From Streptomyces akebiae (GTDB taxonomy: Bacteria; Actinomycetota; Actinomycetes; Streptomycetales; Streptomycetaceae), in assembly GCF_019599145.1 (NCBI RefSeq), contig NZ_CP080647.1, positions 8,866,001-8,930,000 of the forward strand: DNA of 64,000 nt, given 5' to 3'. A model generated the notes under the pieces. That model was not told the origin of the DNA and ran no database searches. It saw only the letters and a list, made by a program, of their open reading frames with translations. A program made the position numbers and the translations under genes. Positions 27,720 through 35,596 of this stretch are shown one piece after another (position 1 is the first letter of the stretch; every line of letters begins with the position of its first letter).

Positions 27720-27831
27720 GCAGAGAAGGTACCAGCCACCCGTTGGCCCATCGGCTGAATACCAGGACCGGTCTTTGCGACCGCACCCGGGGGTGAACTG
27801 CGCCATTGCCCTTGATGCCGAGCCTGTGATT

Positions 27832-27844
27832 CAGTGATTCACTG
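27832..27844. promoter_or_regulatory. Perfect 13-bp inverted repeat in divergent promoter
   Basis: CAGTGATTCACTG is a perfect 6-bp inverted repeat around one base. It overlaps a GTGATTCA direct repeat and sits 17 bases from the regulon operator at 27861, between the RpiR gene and the SIS gene. It may be a second site for the regulator itself. Confidence 0.45.
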
Positions 27845-27860
27845 ATAGGTGTGAACGGGG

Positions 27861-27875
27861 TGGTTCAATCCACCA
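27861..27875. promoter_or_regulatory. RpiR-regulon operator site 7
   Basis: TGGTTCAATCCACCA matches the site upstream of the alpha-mannosidase at 13 of 15 positions or better. It is 15 bases before the SIS-gene start. An in-frame GTG at 27851 would place the operator inside the coding sequence, which argues for the start at 27890. Confidence 0.65.
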
Positions 27876-27889
27876 GTGGGGAGTCTCAG

Positions 27890-28678
27890 GTGTCCGTCGA
27901 GTCCGCCAACGAGTCCGTGACCGAGCCGGTGAGCGCCGACCGCTTCGCGCGCGAGGGCCTGGCCGTCCTGCACCGTCTCACCGAGTCCGCGCGCGCCGAC
28001 GTGAGCGACGCCGCCACGCTGATCGCCGACTGCGTCCGCGCGGACGGCGTCGTCCAGGCCTTCGGCACCGGCCACTCCCAGGCCATGGTCCTCGAACTCG
28101 CCGGCCGCGCCGGCGGCTTCGTGCCCACCAACCGGATCCAGATGGCCGACCTCGTCCTCTTCGGCGGCGACCACCCCGGCGGCCTCGACGACCCGCTGCT
28201 CGAACGCGAGCCCGGCATAGCGGTCCGCCTCTACGAGCTGGCCGCCCCCCGCCCCCAGGACCTCTTCGTCGTCGTCTCCAACTCCGGCGTCAACAACGTC
28301 ATCGTCGAGATGGCCCTGCACGCCAAGGAACGCGGCCACCGCCTGCTCGCGCTCACCTCCCTCGCCCACACCCACTCCGTCCCCGCCACCCACCCCAGCG
28401 GCAAGAAGCTCGCCGACCTCGCCGACGTCGTCCTCGACAACGCGGCCCCACGCGGCGACGCCCTGCTGGAACTGCCGGGCGGCGGAGCCGTCTGCGCCCT
28501 GTCCACCCTCACCGGCGTCATGCTCGTCCAGATGACCGTGGCCGAGGCCGCCGCCCAGCTCCTCGCCTCCGGCGACCGCCCCCCGGTCTACGTCTCGGCC
28601 AACGTGCCCGGCGGCTTCGAGGGCAATCTGGAACTGGAGAAGCGGTACGCCGGCCGCATCCGGCGTACCGCCAGTTGA
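27890..28678 (+). CDS. SIS-domain aminosugar-phosphate protein (NagS-like)
   Basis: The 262-residue protein is one SIS domain with AFGTGHSQAMVLELAGRAGG and FVVVSNSGVNNVIVEMA, the sugar-phosphate-binding loops. It resembles the UPF0309-like family that includes Streptomyces coelicolor SCO4393, reported as NagS, a GlcNAc-6-phosphate dehydratase; this link is from memory and not proven here. It would act on product of the aminosugar kinase at 14551. GTG at 27890 follows GGGGAG by 6 bases. The gene is divergent from the RpiR regulator, and operator site 7 lies just upstream. Confidence 0.8.
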   Translation: MSVESANESVTEPVSADRFAREGLAVLHRLTESARADVSDAATLIADCVRADGVVQAFGTGHSQAMVLELAGRAGGFVPTNRIQMADLVLFGGDHPGGLDDPLLEREPGIAVRLYELAAPRPQDLFVVVSNSGVNNVIVEMALHAKERGHRLLALTSLAHTHSVPATHPSGKKLADLADVVLDNAAPRGDALLELPGGGAVCALSTLTGVMLVQMTVAEAAAQLLASGDRPPVYVSANVPGGFEGNLELEKRYAGRIRRTAS

Positions 28679-28716
28679 TCCCGGGCGGGCGCACCGACAC
28701 GGGCCGCCCCGGATCC

Positions 28717-28943
28717 CAGGGTCTTTGCATGAATGTGGTCTGTCCGGGTTCGTCAGGTGAGTCCGAGGGCTGACAGGGGGTCGGTGGTCGTCCCGGGCGG
28801 TGTGGCGGAGGGCGGCGGCGATGTTGACCCGCAGCAGGCGTCGGGCACCACGCCTCGTCTCTCCCGGGGCTGGTGCGAGCTCGGTGAGGGGCGCGCCGTG
28901 CTGCTCGCCATGGTGGAGACGGTGTTCCAGCCAGCCTGTATCC
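28717..28943 (-). mobile_element. Remnant of an ISAs1-like transposase 3-prime end
   Basis: The minus strand encodes, with a frame change, sequence resembling the end of ISAs1-family transposases: RRLLRVNIAAALRHTARD and then SALGLT before a stop at 28753. The motif CAGGGTCTTTGCATGA at 28717-28732 looks like a terminal inverted repeat. Only about 60 residues are left and no second end is visible, so this is a dead fragment. It separates the aminosugar island from the MMPL gene. Confidence 0.5.
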
Positions 28944-28987
28944 CCGTGATCGGGGCGCCTTGGGGGACGGCACCCCGGCAAAGGCGA

Positions 28988-29027
28988 GGCCCTGGCCCGG
29001 AGGTGGCGCTCCCTCCGGGCCAGGGCC
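28988..29027 (-). terminator. Strong hairpin terminator after MMPL gene
   Basis: A perfect 16-bp stem (GGCCCTGGCCCGGAGG and its complement) with an 8-base loop lies 37 bases beyond the MMPL stop. No T-run follows, as is usual in Streptomyces. Confidence 0.75.
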
Positions 29028-29063
29028 CCTGCCGGCGGCGGATCCGCCGGGTGCGCAGCCGGT

Positions 29064-31262
29064 TCAGGATGCTCGCTCGGGCTCCTTGTGCTGCACCTGC
29101 GGGGCCTTCTGGAGGCGTGTGCCTTCTACGTCGAGGTCGGGCAGGACGCGGTCGAGCCAGGCGGGGAGCCACCACGTGTGTCGTCCGGCGAGGGCGAGGA
29201 CTGCCGGGACGAGGGTCAGGCGGACGGCGAAGGCGTCGATGGCGACGCCGACGGCGAGCGCGAAGGCGATGGGCTTGATCAGGGCGTCGTCGAGCGGGAA
29301 GAACCCGGCGAAGACGGTGAACATGATCAGGGCGGCGGCGGTGACGACCCGGACACTGTGCCGCGCGCCGTCGATCACCGACCCGCGGGCCACGCCGGTG
29401 TGCACCCACTCCTCCCGCATCCCGGAGACGAGGAACACCTCGTAGTCCATGGCGAGTCCGAAGAGCACGCCGATCAGGATGATCGGCAGGAAGCTGACGA
29501 CGGGACCGGTGTGGGCGAGGCCGAGGGTGTCCGCCAGCCAGCCCCACTGGAACAGGGCGACGACCAGGCCGAGCGAGGCCGCCACCGACAGCAGGAATCC
29601 GACGGCGGCCTTGAGCGGGACGACCAGCGAGCGGAACACCACGGTCAGCAGGATCAGGCTCAGGCCGACGACGATCGCCATGAACGGCAGCAGGGAGTCG
29701 CTGAGGCGGGTGGAGACATCGATGTTGACGGCGGTGGTGCCGGTGACCGCGACCGTCGCTCCGGTTGTGTCGCGGATGTCCGGGGCGGCGGCACGGATGT
29801 CGCGGACGAGCCGGTCGGTGCGGGCGCTGTCGGGACCGGTCTCCGGGATGACCTGGATGACGGTCTGCGCGGCATCGCGTGTGGGCACGGGGGGCAGGAC
29901 CGCCTTGACCCCCTTGAGGTCCCGCAGCTGCTGCGCGGCCTGGGCACCCGCGTGCGCCCCCGACCCCTTGTCGGTCTCGGTCAGCACCAGGAGTGGGCCG
30001 TTGAAGCCGGGGCCGAACTTGTCGTCGACCGTGTCGTACGCCTTGCGTTCGGTAGCGGTGACCGGGGCCGAGGCGTTGTCCGGCAGGGCAAGGCGCAGGT
30101 CCGCCACGGGGAGCGCCAGTGCGACGAGGATGCCGGCGACAGCCAGGACGGTGAGCAGGGGCTTGGCGACGACGGTCCTCACCCAGCGGGCGCCCAGGGT
30201 CGCCCGGCCGGCGGATCCGTCGGGATCGGTGGCCCGCCGGGCCTCCTTGCTGCCGGGCTTCGGGGTCAACCGGGTGCCCGCGAATCCGGCGAGGGCCGGG
30301 AGCAGGGTGATCGCGGCCAGGACCGCGACGAGGACGGCTCCGGCGGCACCGAGACCCATCACGGTCAGGAACGGGATGCCGATGACGCTGAGTGCGGCCA
30401 GGGCGATGATCACGGTGCTGCCGGCGAAGACGACCGCGCTGCCGGCCGTGCCGTTGGCAAGCGCGATGGACTCCTGCGGGTCGGTTCCACGGGCGAGCTG
30501 CTGGCGGTGCCGGGTCAGGATGAACAGGATGTAGTCGATGCCCACGGCCAGCCCCAGCATCAGCGCGAGCGTGACGGCGGTGGAGGAGATGCTGACCGCC
30601 GGAGTGAGGGCGAACAGCCCGGCGAGTCCCACGGCCACCCCGAGCAGGGCGGGCAGCAGCGACATGCCCGCGGCGAGCAGGGAGCCGAAGGTGACGACGA
30701 GGACGAGCACGGCGACGGCGACACCGATGATCTCGGACGGGCCTATGTGCACGCCGTTGCTGCCGTAGGCACTGCCGCCCACCGAGGTCCTGAGCCCGCT
30801 CTTCTCGGCCGCCTCGGCCGCCCGTTCGATCACGTCCAGGGACGAAGGGCGTACCTCGGCCCGCTGCACCGAGTACTGCACCTGCACGATCGCCGTGCTC
30901 CGGTCGGCGGAGACGGCCCCGGACAGGTCCGGGCCCATGACGGCCTTGACCTGGGGCGCCTTGGCGACCACCGCCTCGGTTCCGGCGATGGCCGCCTTGT
31001 ACGGGGCCTCGGTGATGTGGTGGCCCTCGGGTGCGGTGAAGACGATCTGGGCGCCCGCTCCGGAGGCTTCGGGCAGCGTCCTGCCGAGCGTGTCCAGCGC
31101 GCGCTGCGACTCGGTGCCCGGCACGGTGAAGCGGTCGTCGAGCTTGCCGCCGAAGACGCCGGCGCACGTGATGAGCGCGGCCAGGACCACGAGCCAGATG
31201 CCGAGCATCAGCTTGCGATGGCGGTAGGCACTGCGGCCCAGCCGATGGAGCAGGACTGCCAT
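29064..31262 (-). CDS. MMPL-family RND exporter
   Basis: The 732-residue membrane protein has the MMPL/RND layout. One helix (LMLGIWLVVLAALITCAGVFGG) is followed by a first external domain and five helices (GLAVGIDYILFILTRHR). A second external domain and a second helical block follow, with LFGLAMDYEVFLVSGMREEWVHTG. The paired GLAVGIDY and GLAMDYEVF sequences are the proton-relay Asp/Tyr motifs of the family. It exports lipids, siderophores or drugs by proton-motive force. ATG at 31262 has GGGAG upstream. The gene is divergent from the amine oxidase, with an inverted repeat between them, so they may be co-regulated by the TetR protein encoded at 33679. Confidence 0.88.
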   Translation of the reverse strand: MAVLLHRLGRSAYRHRKLMLGIWLVVLAALITCAGVFGGKLDDRFTVPGTESQRALDTLGRTLPEASGAGAQIVFTAPEGHHITEAPYKAAIAGTEAVVAKAPQVKAVMGPDLSGAVSADRSTAIVQVQYSVQRAEVRPSSLDVIERAAEAAEKSGLRTSVGGSAYGSNGVHIGPSEIIGVAVAVLVLVVTFGSLLAAGMSLLPALLGVAVGLAGLFALTPAVSISSTAVTLALMLGLAVGIDYILFILTRHRQQLARGTDPQESIALANGTAGSAVVFAGSTVIIALAALSVIGIPFLTVMGLGAAGAVLVAVLAAITLLPALAGFAGTRLTPKPGSKEARRATDPDGSAGRATLGARWVRTVVAKPLLTVLAVAGILVALALPVADLRLALPDNASAPVTATERKAYDTVDDKFGPGFNGPLLVLTETDKGSGAHAGAQAAQQLRDLKGVKAVLPPVPTRDAAQTVIQVIPETGPDSARTDRLVRDIRAAAPDIRDTTGATVAVTGTTAVNIDVSTRLSDSLLPFMAIVVGLSLILLTVVFRSLVVPLKAAVGFLLSVAASLGLVVALFQWGWLADTLGLAHTGPVVSFLPIILIGVLFGLAMDYEVFLVSGMREEWVHTGVARGSVIDGARHSVRVVTAAALIMFTVFAGFFPLDDALIKPIAFALAVGVAIDAFAVRLTLVPAVLALAGRHTWWLPAWLDRVLPDLDVEGTRLQKAPQVQHKEPERAS

Positions 31263-31400
31263 GGCGAACTCCCAAGGTCGGTAAGGGATTTCCCGGACGT
31301 CTCGTCGCGGACGCGGGACGAACGGCACAACGGGTCGGCCCGCGCCGTCGAGCGGCCACGGGCATGAGGCATGCCGGTGCCGTGGGCGGCATCCGAGCTG

Positions 31401-31430
31401 CTTGAGCACCGACTTTATCAGTTGCTCAAG
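31401..31430. promoter_or_regulatory. Inverted repeat operator candidate between MMPL and amine oxidase genes
   Basis: CTTGAGCA and TGCTCAAG form a perfect 8-bp inverted repeat with a 14-base spacer. A further ACTCAACTTGAA follows at 31446. The position between divergent genes and the nearby TetR gene suggest a TetR-type operator. Confidence 0.5.
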
Positions 31431-31604
31431 TCGTGCGATCAAATCACTCAACTTGAATACTCGACATTGTCAGTCGACCATGTCATCTGTATGGTGATGC
31501 CACCGGAGCACACCGCCCCCGGGAAGAGCCAGGTCATGGCCTGCGCCGCTCTCCCCGCCGAGCACGTCCGCAGCGCCGGGACCACCCCAGGACAAGGAGT
31601 GATC

Positions 31605-33011
31605 ATGAGCAGCACGCAGAACAGGGACATCGCCACGGCGCACCACGCCCCCAGGGCGGACGTGGTGGTGATCGGTGCGGGGCTGGCCGGTCTGACCGCG
31701 GCACGGGAGCTCGTCGCGGCGGGCAAGTCCGTGGCCGTGCTGGAGGCCCGTGGCCGGGTCGGCGGCCGGCTGCTCAACCACGACCTCGGCGACGGTCAAG
31801 TGACCGAGATCGGCGGGCAGTTCGTGGGCCCCACCCAGGACCACATCCTGGCGCTGGCCAAGGAGGTCGGCGTGGCCACCTACCAGGCCGCCGTCCCCGG
31901 CGAGACCGTCTACGTGCGCGACGGCAAGGCCAAGCGGTTCACGGGGCACACCCCTCCGGACCTGTTCGCGCTGCCGGACATGGGGATCGCCCTGGCCCGC
32001 ATCGGCCAGGCTGCGGCCACGGTGGACCCGGCCGCCCCCTGGAAGGCCCCGAACGCCCGTGAACTGGACGGCATGACCTACGAGACCTGGCTGCGCAAGG
32101 CCGAGATCACCGGCGACGCCGTCGACATGATCAACCTGTTCCTGAACTCCGCCTACGGCGGCGAGGCCCGCGACGCCTCCGCCCTGTTCAGCCTCTGGTA
32201 CGTCTCGACGTTCGGCAACGAGGCCAACCCCGGCACCATGGAGCGCGGCACCGGCACCACCGGAGGCGCCCAGGACAGCCGCTTCGTCGGCGGCTCACAG
32301 CTCGTCGCCCAGCGCCTCGCCGAAGAACTCGACGGCCGCGTCCACCTGTCGGCGCCGGTGCGACGCGTCAGCCAGGACTCCACCGGTGTCACCGTGGTCT
32401 CCGACGCCGGTGACTGGCGGGCCGACCGAGTGATCGTCGCCGTACCGCCGCTGGTGGCCTCGCGGATCGTGTGGGACCCGCTGCTGCCGGCCCAGCAGGA
32501 CCAGCTCTTCCAGCGGCTGCCGTTCGGCACCCTCATGAAGTGTGTAGCCGTCTACGACAAGCCGTTCTGGCGGGAGGACGGGCTCTCCGGCATGGGCCTG
32601 CTGCGCGGCGGCTCCCCCATCCGCGAGATGTTCGACAACACCCCGCCCGACGGCGGACCGGGCGTCCTGATGGGCTTCCTCGGCGGCAGGGAATGGCGCA
32701 AGTGGGCCCACCGCCCGGCCGCCGAGCGCCGAGGCGCCGTCCTGCGCTGCTTCGCCCAGGTTGTCGGGGACCGCGCCTTCGACACCGTCGACTACGTCGA
32801 GCAGGACTGGACCGCCGAGCAGTGGACCCAGGGCGGCCCCACCTCCGTCGCAGCCCCCGGCGTGCTCACCGACTTCGGCCAGTGGATGGGCCGCCCCCAC
32901 GGCCGCGTGCACTGGGCGGGCGCCGAGTTCTCCCCCTACTGGAACGGCTACATGGACGGCGCGGTCCGCTCCGGCAAGCACACCGCCACCGAACTCCTCC
33001 ACCAGAACTGA
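31605..33011 (+). CDS. Flavin monoamine oxidase family protein
   Basis: The 468-residue protein has an N-terminal FAD-binding Rossmann motif DVVVIGAGLAGLTAAREL followed by GRVGGRLL. At the C-terminus is HWAGAEFSPYWNGYMDGAV, the FAD-contacting end segment of monoamine oxidases and polyamine oxidases. It oxidises an amine to imine with H2O2 release. A covalent-FAD Cys of the mammalian type is not visible. AAGGAG lies 5 bases before ATG at 31605. It is followed within 35 bases by an SRPBCC gene, so the two form an operon. Confidence 0.87.
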   Translation: MSSTQNRDIATAHHAPRADVVVIGAGLAGLTAARELVAAGKSVAVLEARGRVGGRLLNHDLGDGQVTEIGGQFVGPTQDHILALAKEVGVATYQAAVPGETVYVRDGKAKRFTGHTPPDLFALPDMGIALARIGQAAATVDPAAPWKAPNARELDGMTYETWLRKAEITGDAVDMINLFLNSAYGGEARDASALFSLWYVSTFGNEANPGTMERGTGTTGGAQDSRFVGGSQLVAQRLAEELDGRVHLSAPVRRVSQDSTGVTVVSDAGDWRADRVIVAVPPLVASRIVWDPLLPAQQDQLFQRLPFGTLMKCVAVYDKPFWREDGLSGMGLLRGGSPIREMFDNTPPDGGPGVLMGFLGGREWRKWAHRPAAERRGAVLRCFAQVVGDRAFDTVDYVEQDWTAEQWTQGGPTSVAAPGVLTDFGQWMGRPHGRVHWAGAEFSPYWNGYMDGAVRSGKHTATELLHQN

Positions 33012-33046
33012 GCGCAAGAAGTACCGACAAGCAAGGGAACCCTGCC

Positions 33047-33532
33047 ATGAACCGTTTCGTCGTCGCCGAGACCGCCGTCATCGACGCCCCCCTCGGGCGG
33101 GTCTGGGACGTCATCTCCCGCACCGACCGGTACGCCGAGTGGGTCGCCGGAGCCATCGAGGTCACCGATCACCACGGCGTCGCCACCGTCGGCAAGACCT
33201 ACTCCGAGCGCAACCGCACCCTCGGCCCGCTCAAGACCGACTCGATCTGGACCGTCAGGGAGATCGAGCCCTTCAAGCGCCGCGTCGACACCGGCACCGG
33301 ATTCGCCCCACTCCAGGACGTCACCAACATCTTCGAGTTCCGCCCGGTCCAGAGCGCCGACGGCCGGGAGGCGACGGAGATGCTCTACCAGGTCGAGTAC
33401 ACCATCGGCCTCGGCCCGCTGGGCCTGCTCCTCGACTCCATACAGCAGCCCGCGATGCGCGCCGGCATGCGCACCTCCATGGCCAACCTCAACACCCTGC
33501 TCCGTTCCGAGGCGTCGAGGACCGCTCTCTGA
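33047..33532 (+). CDS. SRPBCC-family (polyketide cyclase/START-like) protein
   Basis: The 161-residue protein is a single SRPBCC domain. It begins MNRFVVAETAVIDAPLGRVW, with DYAEWVAGA-type sequence after it (here DRYAEWVAGAIEV), and ends in the long helix of the fold (QPAMRAGMRTSMANLN). Such proteins bind hydrophobic ligands or act as cyclases or dehydratases. It is probably co-transcribed with the amine oxidase upstream. The ligand is unknown. Confidence 0.75.
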   Translation: MNRFVVAETAVIDAPLGRVWDVISRTDRYAEWVAGAIEVTDHHGVATVGKTYSERNRTLGPLKTDSIWTVREIEPFKRRVDTGTGFAPLQDVTNIFEFRPVQSADGREATEMLYQVEYTIGLGPLGLLLDSIQQPAMRAGMRTSMANLNTLLRSEASRTAL

Positions 33533-33551
33533 CAGGCGGCGAACGCTCTGA

Positions 33552-33601
33552 GCCGGCGGCCGGTCCGCCCGGCCGGCCCGCCCGGCCGACCGGCCGCCGG
33601 C
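33552..33601 (+). terminator. GC-rich hairpin after SRPBCC gene
   Basis: The segments GCCGGCGGCCGGTC and GACCGGCCGCCGGC form a perfect 14-bp stem around a GC-rich spacer, 19 bases after the stop codon. It likely ends the amine oxidase transcript before the TetR gene. Confidence 0.55.
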
Positions 33602-33633
33602 CCAGGAGCGGCCATCATCACGTACCGCTGATT

Positions 33634-33654
33634 TGTCGAGCGACCTGTTCGACA
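33634..33654. promoter_or_regulatory. Inverted repeat upstream of TetR gene
   Basis: TGTCGA and TCGACA flank a 9-base spacer 25 bases upstream of the regulator start, a plausible autoregulatory site. It does not share sequence with the repeat at 31401. Confidence 0.4.
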
Positions 33655-33678
33655 GACTGAGTCGGATAGGATCGCGTC

Positions 33679-34266
33679 ATGGCTCATGTATCCGCGGCGG
33701 AGCGCCGCCCCCAACTGATCAAGGCGGCCATCGGCCTCATGGCCAGGGAGGGCGTCGCCGCCGGCAGCACCCGCGCCATCGCCGCCGAGCTCGGCGTGGC
33801 ACAGGCGACCGTGCACTACACCTTCGGCACGAAGGAGGAGCTGTACCGGGCCGTCATGGAACAGCTCACCCGCGACCTCAGCGACCAGGTGACGCGGGCC
33901 GCGCCCACGGACGCGAGCTTCGAGGAAACCATCGTCACGCTCGCCGAAGCACTCTGGCGTACCGTGCTCGAACAGCCCGCCTCGCACCAACTGCTCACCG
34001 AGCTGAGCATGTTCGCCCTGCGTACGCCACACCTGAAGGAGGCTCTTCAGAGCCACTACAGCGAGGTCCTGGCGGTGACGACGAAGCTGGTCGAGCAGGC
34101 CGCCGAACGCACCGGTCACCGGCTCGGCCAGCCCGCTGAGACGATCGCGAGGTTCTTCCTGGCCGGCTTCGACGGACTGACGATGCAGCACCTCTCCCTG
34201 CCGGACGAGGAAGCCGAGCGCGTCTGCCTGCGGTCCTTGGTCTCGGCCGTCCTGGCCATGGCCTGA
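33679..34266 (+). CDS. TetR-family transcriptional regulator
   Basis: The 195-residue protein has an N-terminal TetR helix-turn-helix (GSTRAIAAELGVAQATVHYTFGTKEELYRAV) with the VHYTFGTKEEL recognition end. A C-terminal ligand-binding domain rich in helices follows. It likely controls the adjacent amine oxidase/SRPBCC unit and perhaps the divergent MMPL exporter. The effector is unknown. Confidence 0.86.
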   Translation: MAHVSAAERRPQLIKAAIGLMAREGVAAGSTRAIAAELGVAQATVHYTFGTKEELYRAVMEQLTRDLSDQVTRAAPTDASFEETIVTLAEALWRTVLEQPASHQLLTELSMFALRTPHLKEALQSHYSEVLAVTTKLVEQAAERTGHRLGQPAETIARFFLAGFDGLTMQHLSLPDEEAERVCLRSLVSAVLAMA

Positions 34267-34424
34267 GGTCGCTCGGCGATCACGACGCCCCACCGCGGCC
34301 TCCGTCCCCAGCGGGGCGATCACGGCCGGCGCAGCGGCCGGCGTGGGGAGCCGCGGGTCGCCTGGATGGGCGGCCGGACGCAGGGAGCAGACCGCTTCAA
34401 GGTTTCGATCAACGTCCGATTCTC

Positions 34425-34893
34425 ATGGCCGAGGCAGCCGCAGCAGTTCTGGCCCGTCCCAGTGAACAGGTGCTGGGTCTCCCCCTGCCCGTGGGAATCC
34501 GCCTCTGGGACGCCACGGCCGGTCCCGAGGAACGGGCCGGCCTTCGTCCTGCGCGCCCCTGACGCCCTGCGGCGTCTGTGGCCGGAGACCTCGAAGTGCC
34601 CCTCGCTCGTCTACTCCTGTGCCTACTGGCAGGGGGAGAAGTCCTCCGGCTCCGGCGGCACTCTGGAGCAGGCCCAGGAGGCCAAACTCGACCTGGTCTG
34701 CTGCAAGCGCGCCCTGCGCGAGGGGCAGCGGCTGCTGGACGTGGGCTGCGGCTGGGGCTTGCCGGCCATGCATGCGGCCGCACGCTACGGCGTACAGGTC
34801 GTAGGGGGCACCATCTCGGTCGAGCAGGCGGCATTCGCGCGCGAGCGTGTTGCCGCGGCGGGGCTTGAGCACCTGGTGGAGATCAGGGTGCAG
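34425..34893 (+). pseudogene. Decayed cyclopropane-fatty-acid synthase gene
   Basis: Fragments of a cyclopropane-fatty-acyl-phospholipid synthase are visible in two frames. The N-terminal part (PSEQVLGLPLPVGIRLWD, frame of 34425) shifts near 34537 to PAFVLRAPDALRRLW. About 150 residues are then missing, and the methyltransferase core continues with SLVYSCAYW, LDVGCGWG and VEIRVQD before it stops matching. The internal deletion shows real decay rather than a sequencing error. No intact copy lies in the window. Confidence 0.7.
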
Positions 34894-35585
34894 GATGTGT
34901 ACTTCCCGATTTCCGAGGCGATGCGGCTCTTCGCAGCCACCCAGAGCAAGAGGGACGTCGAAGGACAGTTGACGGCACTGTGGAACGCCTGGCTGTCACG
35001 CAGTACGACGCCATCGTTACCGATCTCAAGGGCTTCGACATGAGCTCCACGGAGATCTCGGCGGTGAAGAACGAGACCGGCGGCGTCCTCAGCGTCAACT
35101 ACGCCGACACCCAGTGCACATCGACCTGACCCGGGCCAAGGCCGCAGGTGCGGACTTCTGCCAGATCTTCCGCGACTCCACCATCGTCGTCACCACGGGG
35201 GATTCCGCGGTGGCCGAGATGCTGACCGAGGCAAAGGATCTCGGGTACCTGAACCACCACGGTGCTCAGTCCGACGAGGTGGGGAGTTACTACGTTCTGC
35301 AGCACCACCCGTACTTCTTCATTGTCGAGAAGATCTGCACCCAAGATGAAGGAATCCAGTCCGAGGCAGCGCCAAGGCGTCGAACAGCGCGGAGTCGCGC
35401 AGCGCAACGTGCCGTTCGCCCGCCAGTTCATTGCCGAGATGGAGCGGTGCAATCTCATCTCGGCGCCTGACGGGCGACTCAATCGGCTGGTCCTGACGCC
35501 CGAGGGACGCAACGCCTTTGCCAGGTTCGTCGACCACAGCGAGGTCCCGGTGGAGATCGGGCGGTTCCTGCGGGAGAACCCCTGA
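34894..35585 (+). pseudogene. Unrecognised gene relic with several frameshifts
   Basis: The sequence after the synthase fragment reads as one protein only if frames are changed near 34995, 35110 and 35340. Pieces are MRLFAATQSKRDVEG, AIVTDLKGFDMSSTEISAV, HIDLTRAKAAGADFC and YYVLQHHPYFFIVEK, and in the last part NLISAPDGRLNRLVLTPEG and VPVEIGRFLRENP. The final piece has a winged-helix-like look. I do not recognise the family. It is fused to the cyclopropane synthase fragment without a boundary. Confidence 0.45.
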
Positions 35586-35596
35586 TCCGTCTCCGT

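Noticed and set aside
27851..27889. GTG at 27851 as start of the SIS gene
   Set aside because: It would put the operator at 27861 inside the coding sequence, and the GTG at 27890 has a much better ribosome site.
28753..31392. An 879-codon open frame on the same strand as the MMPL exporter
   Set aside because: It runs in another frame over the MMPL gene. Only its last part, after the MMPL stop, is of interest as an IS remnant.
31480..31604. A longer start for the amine oxidase using upstream ATG codons
   Set aside because: The ATG at 31605 has a good AAGGAG and begins just before the FAD motif; the extension has no conserved features.
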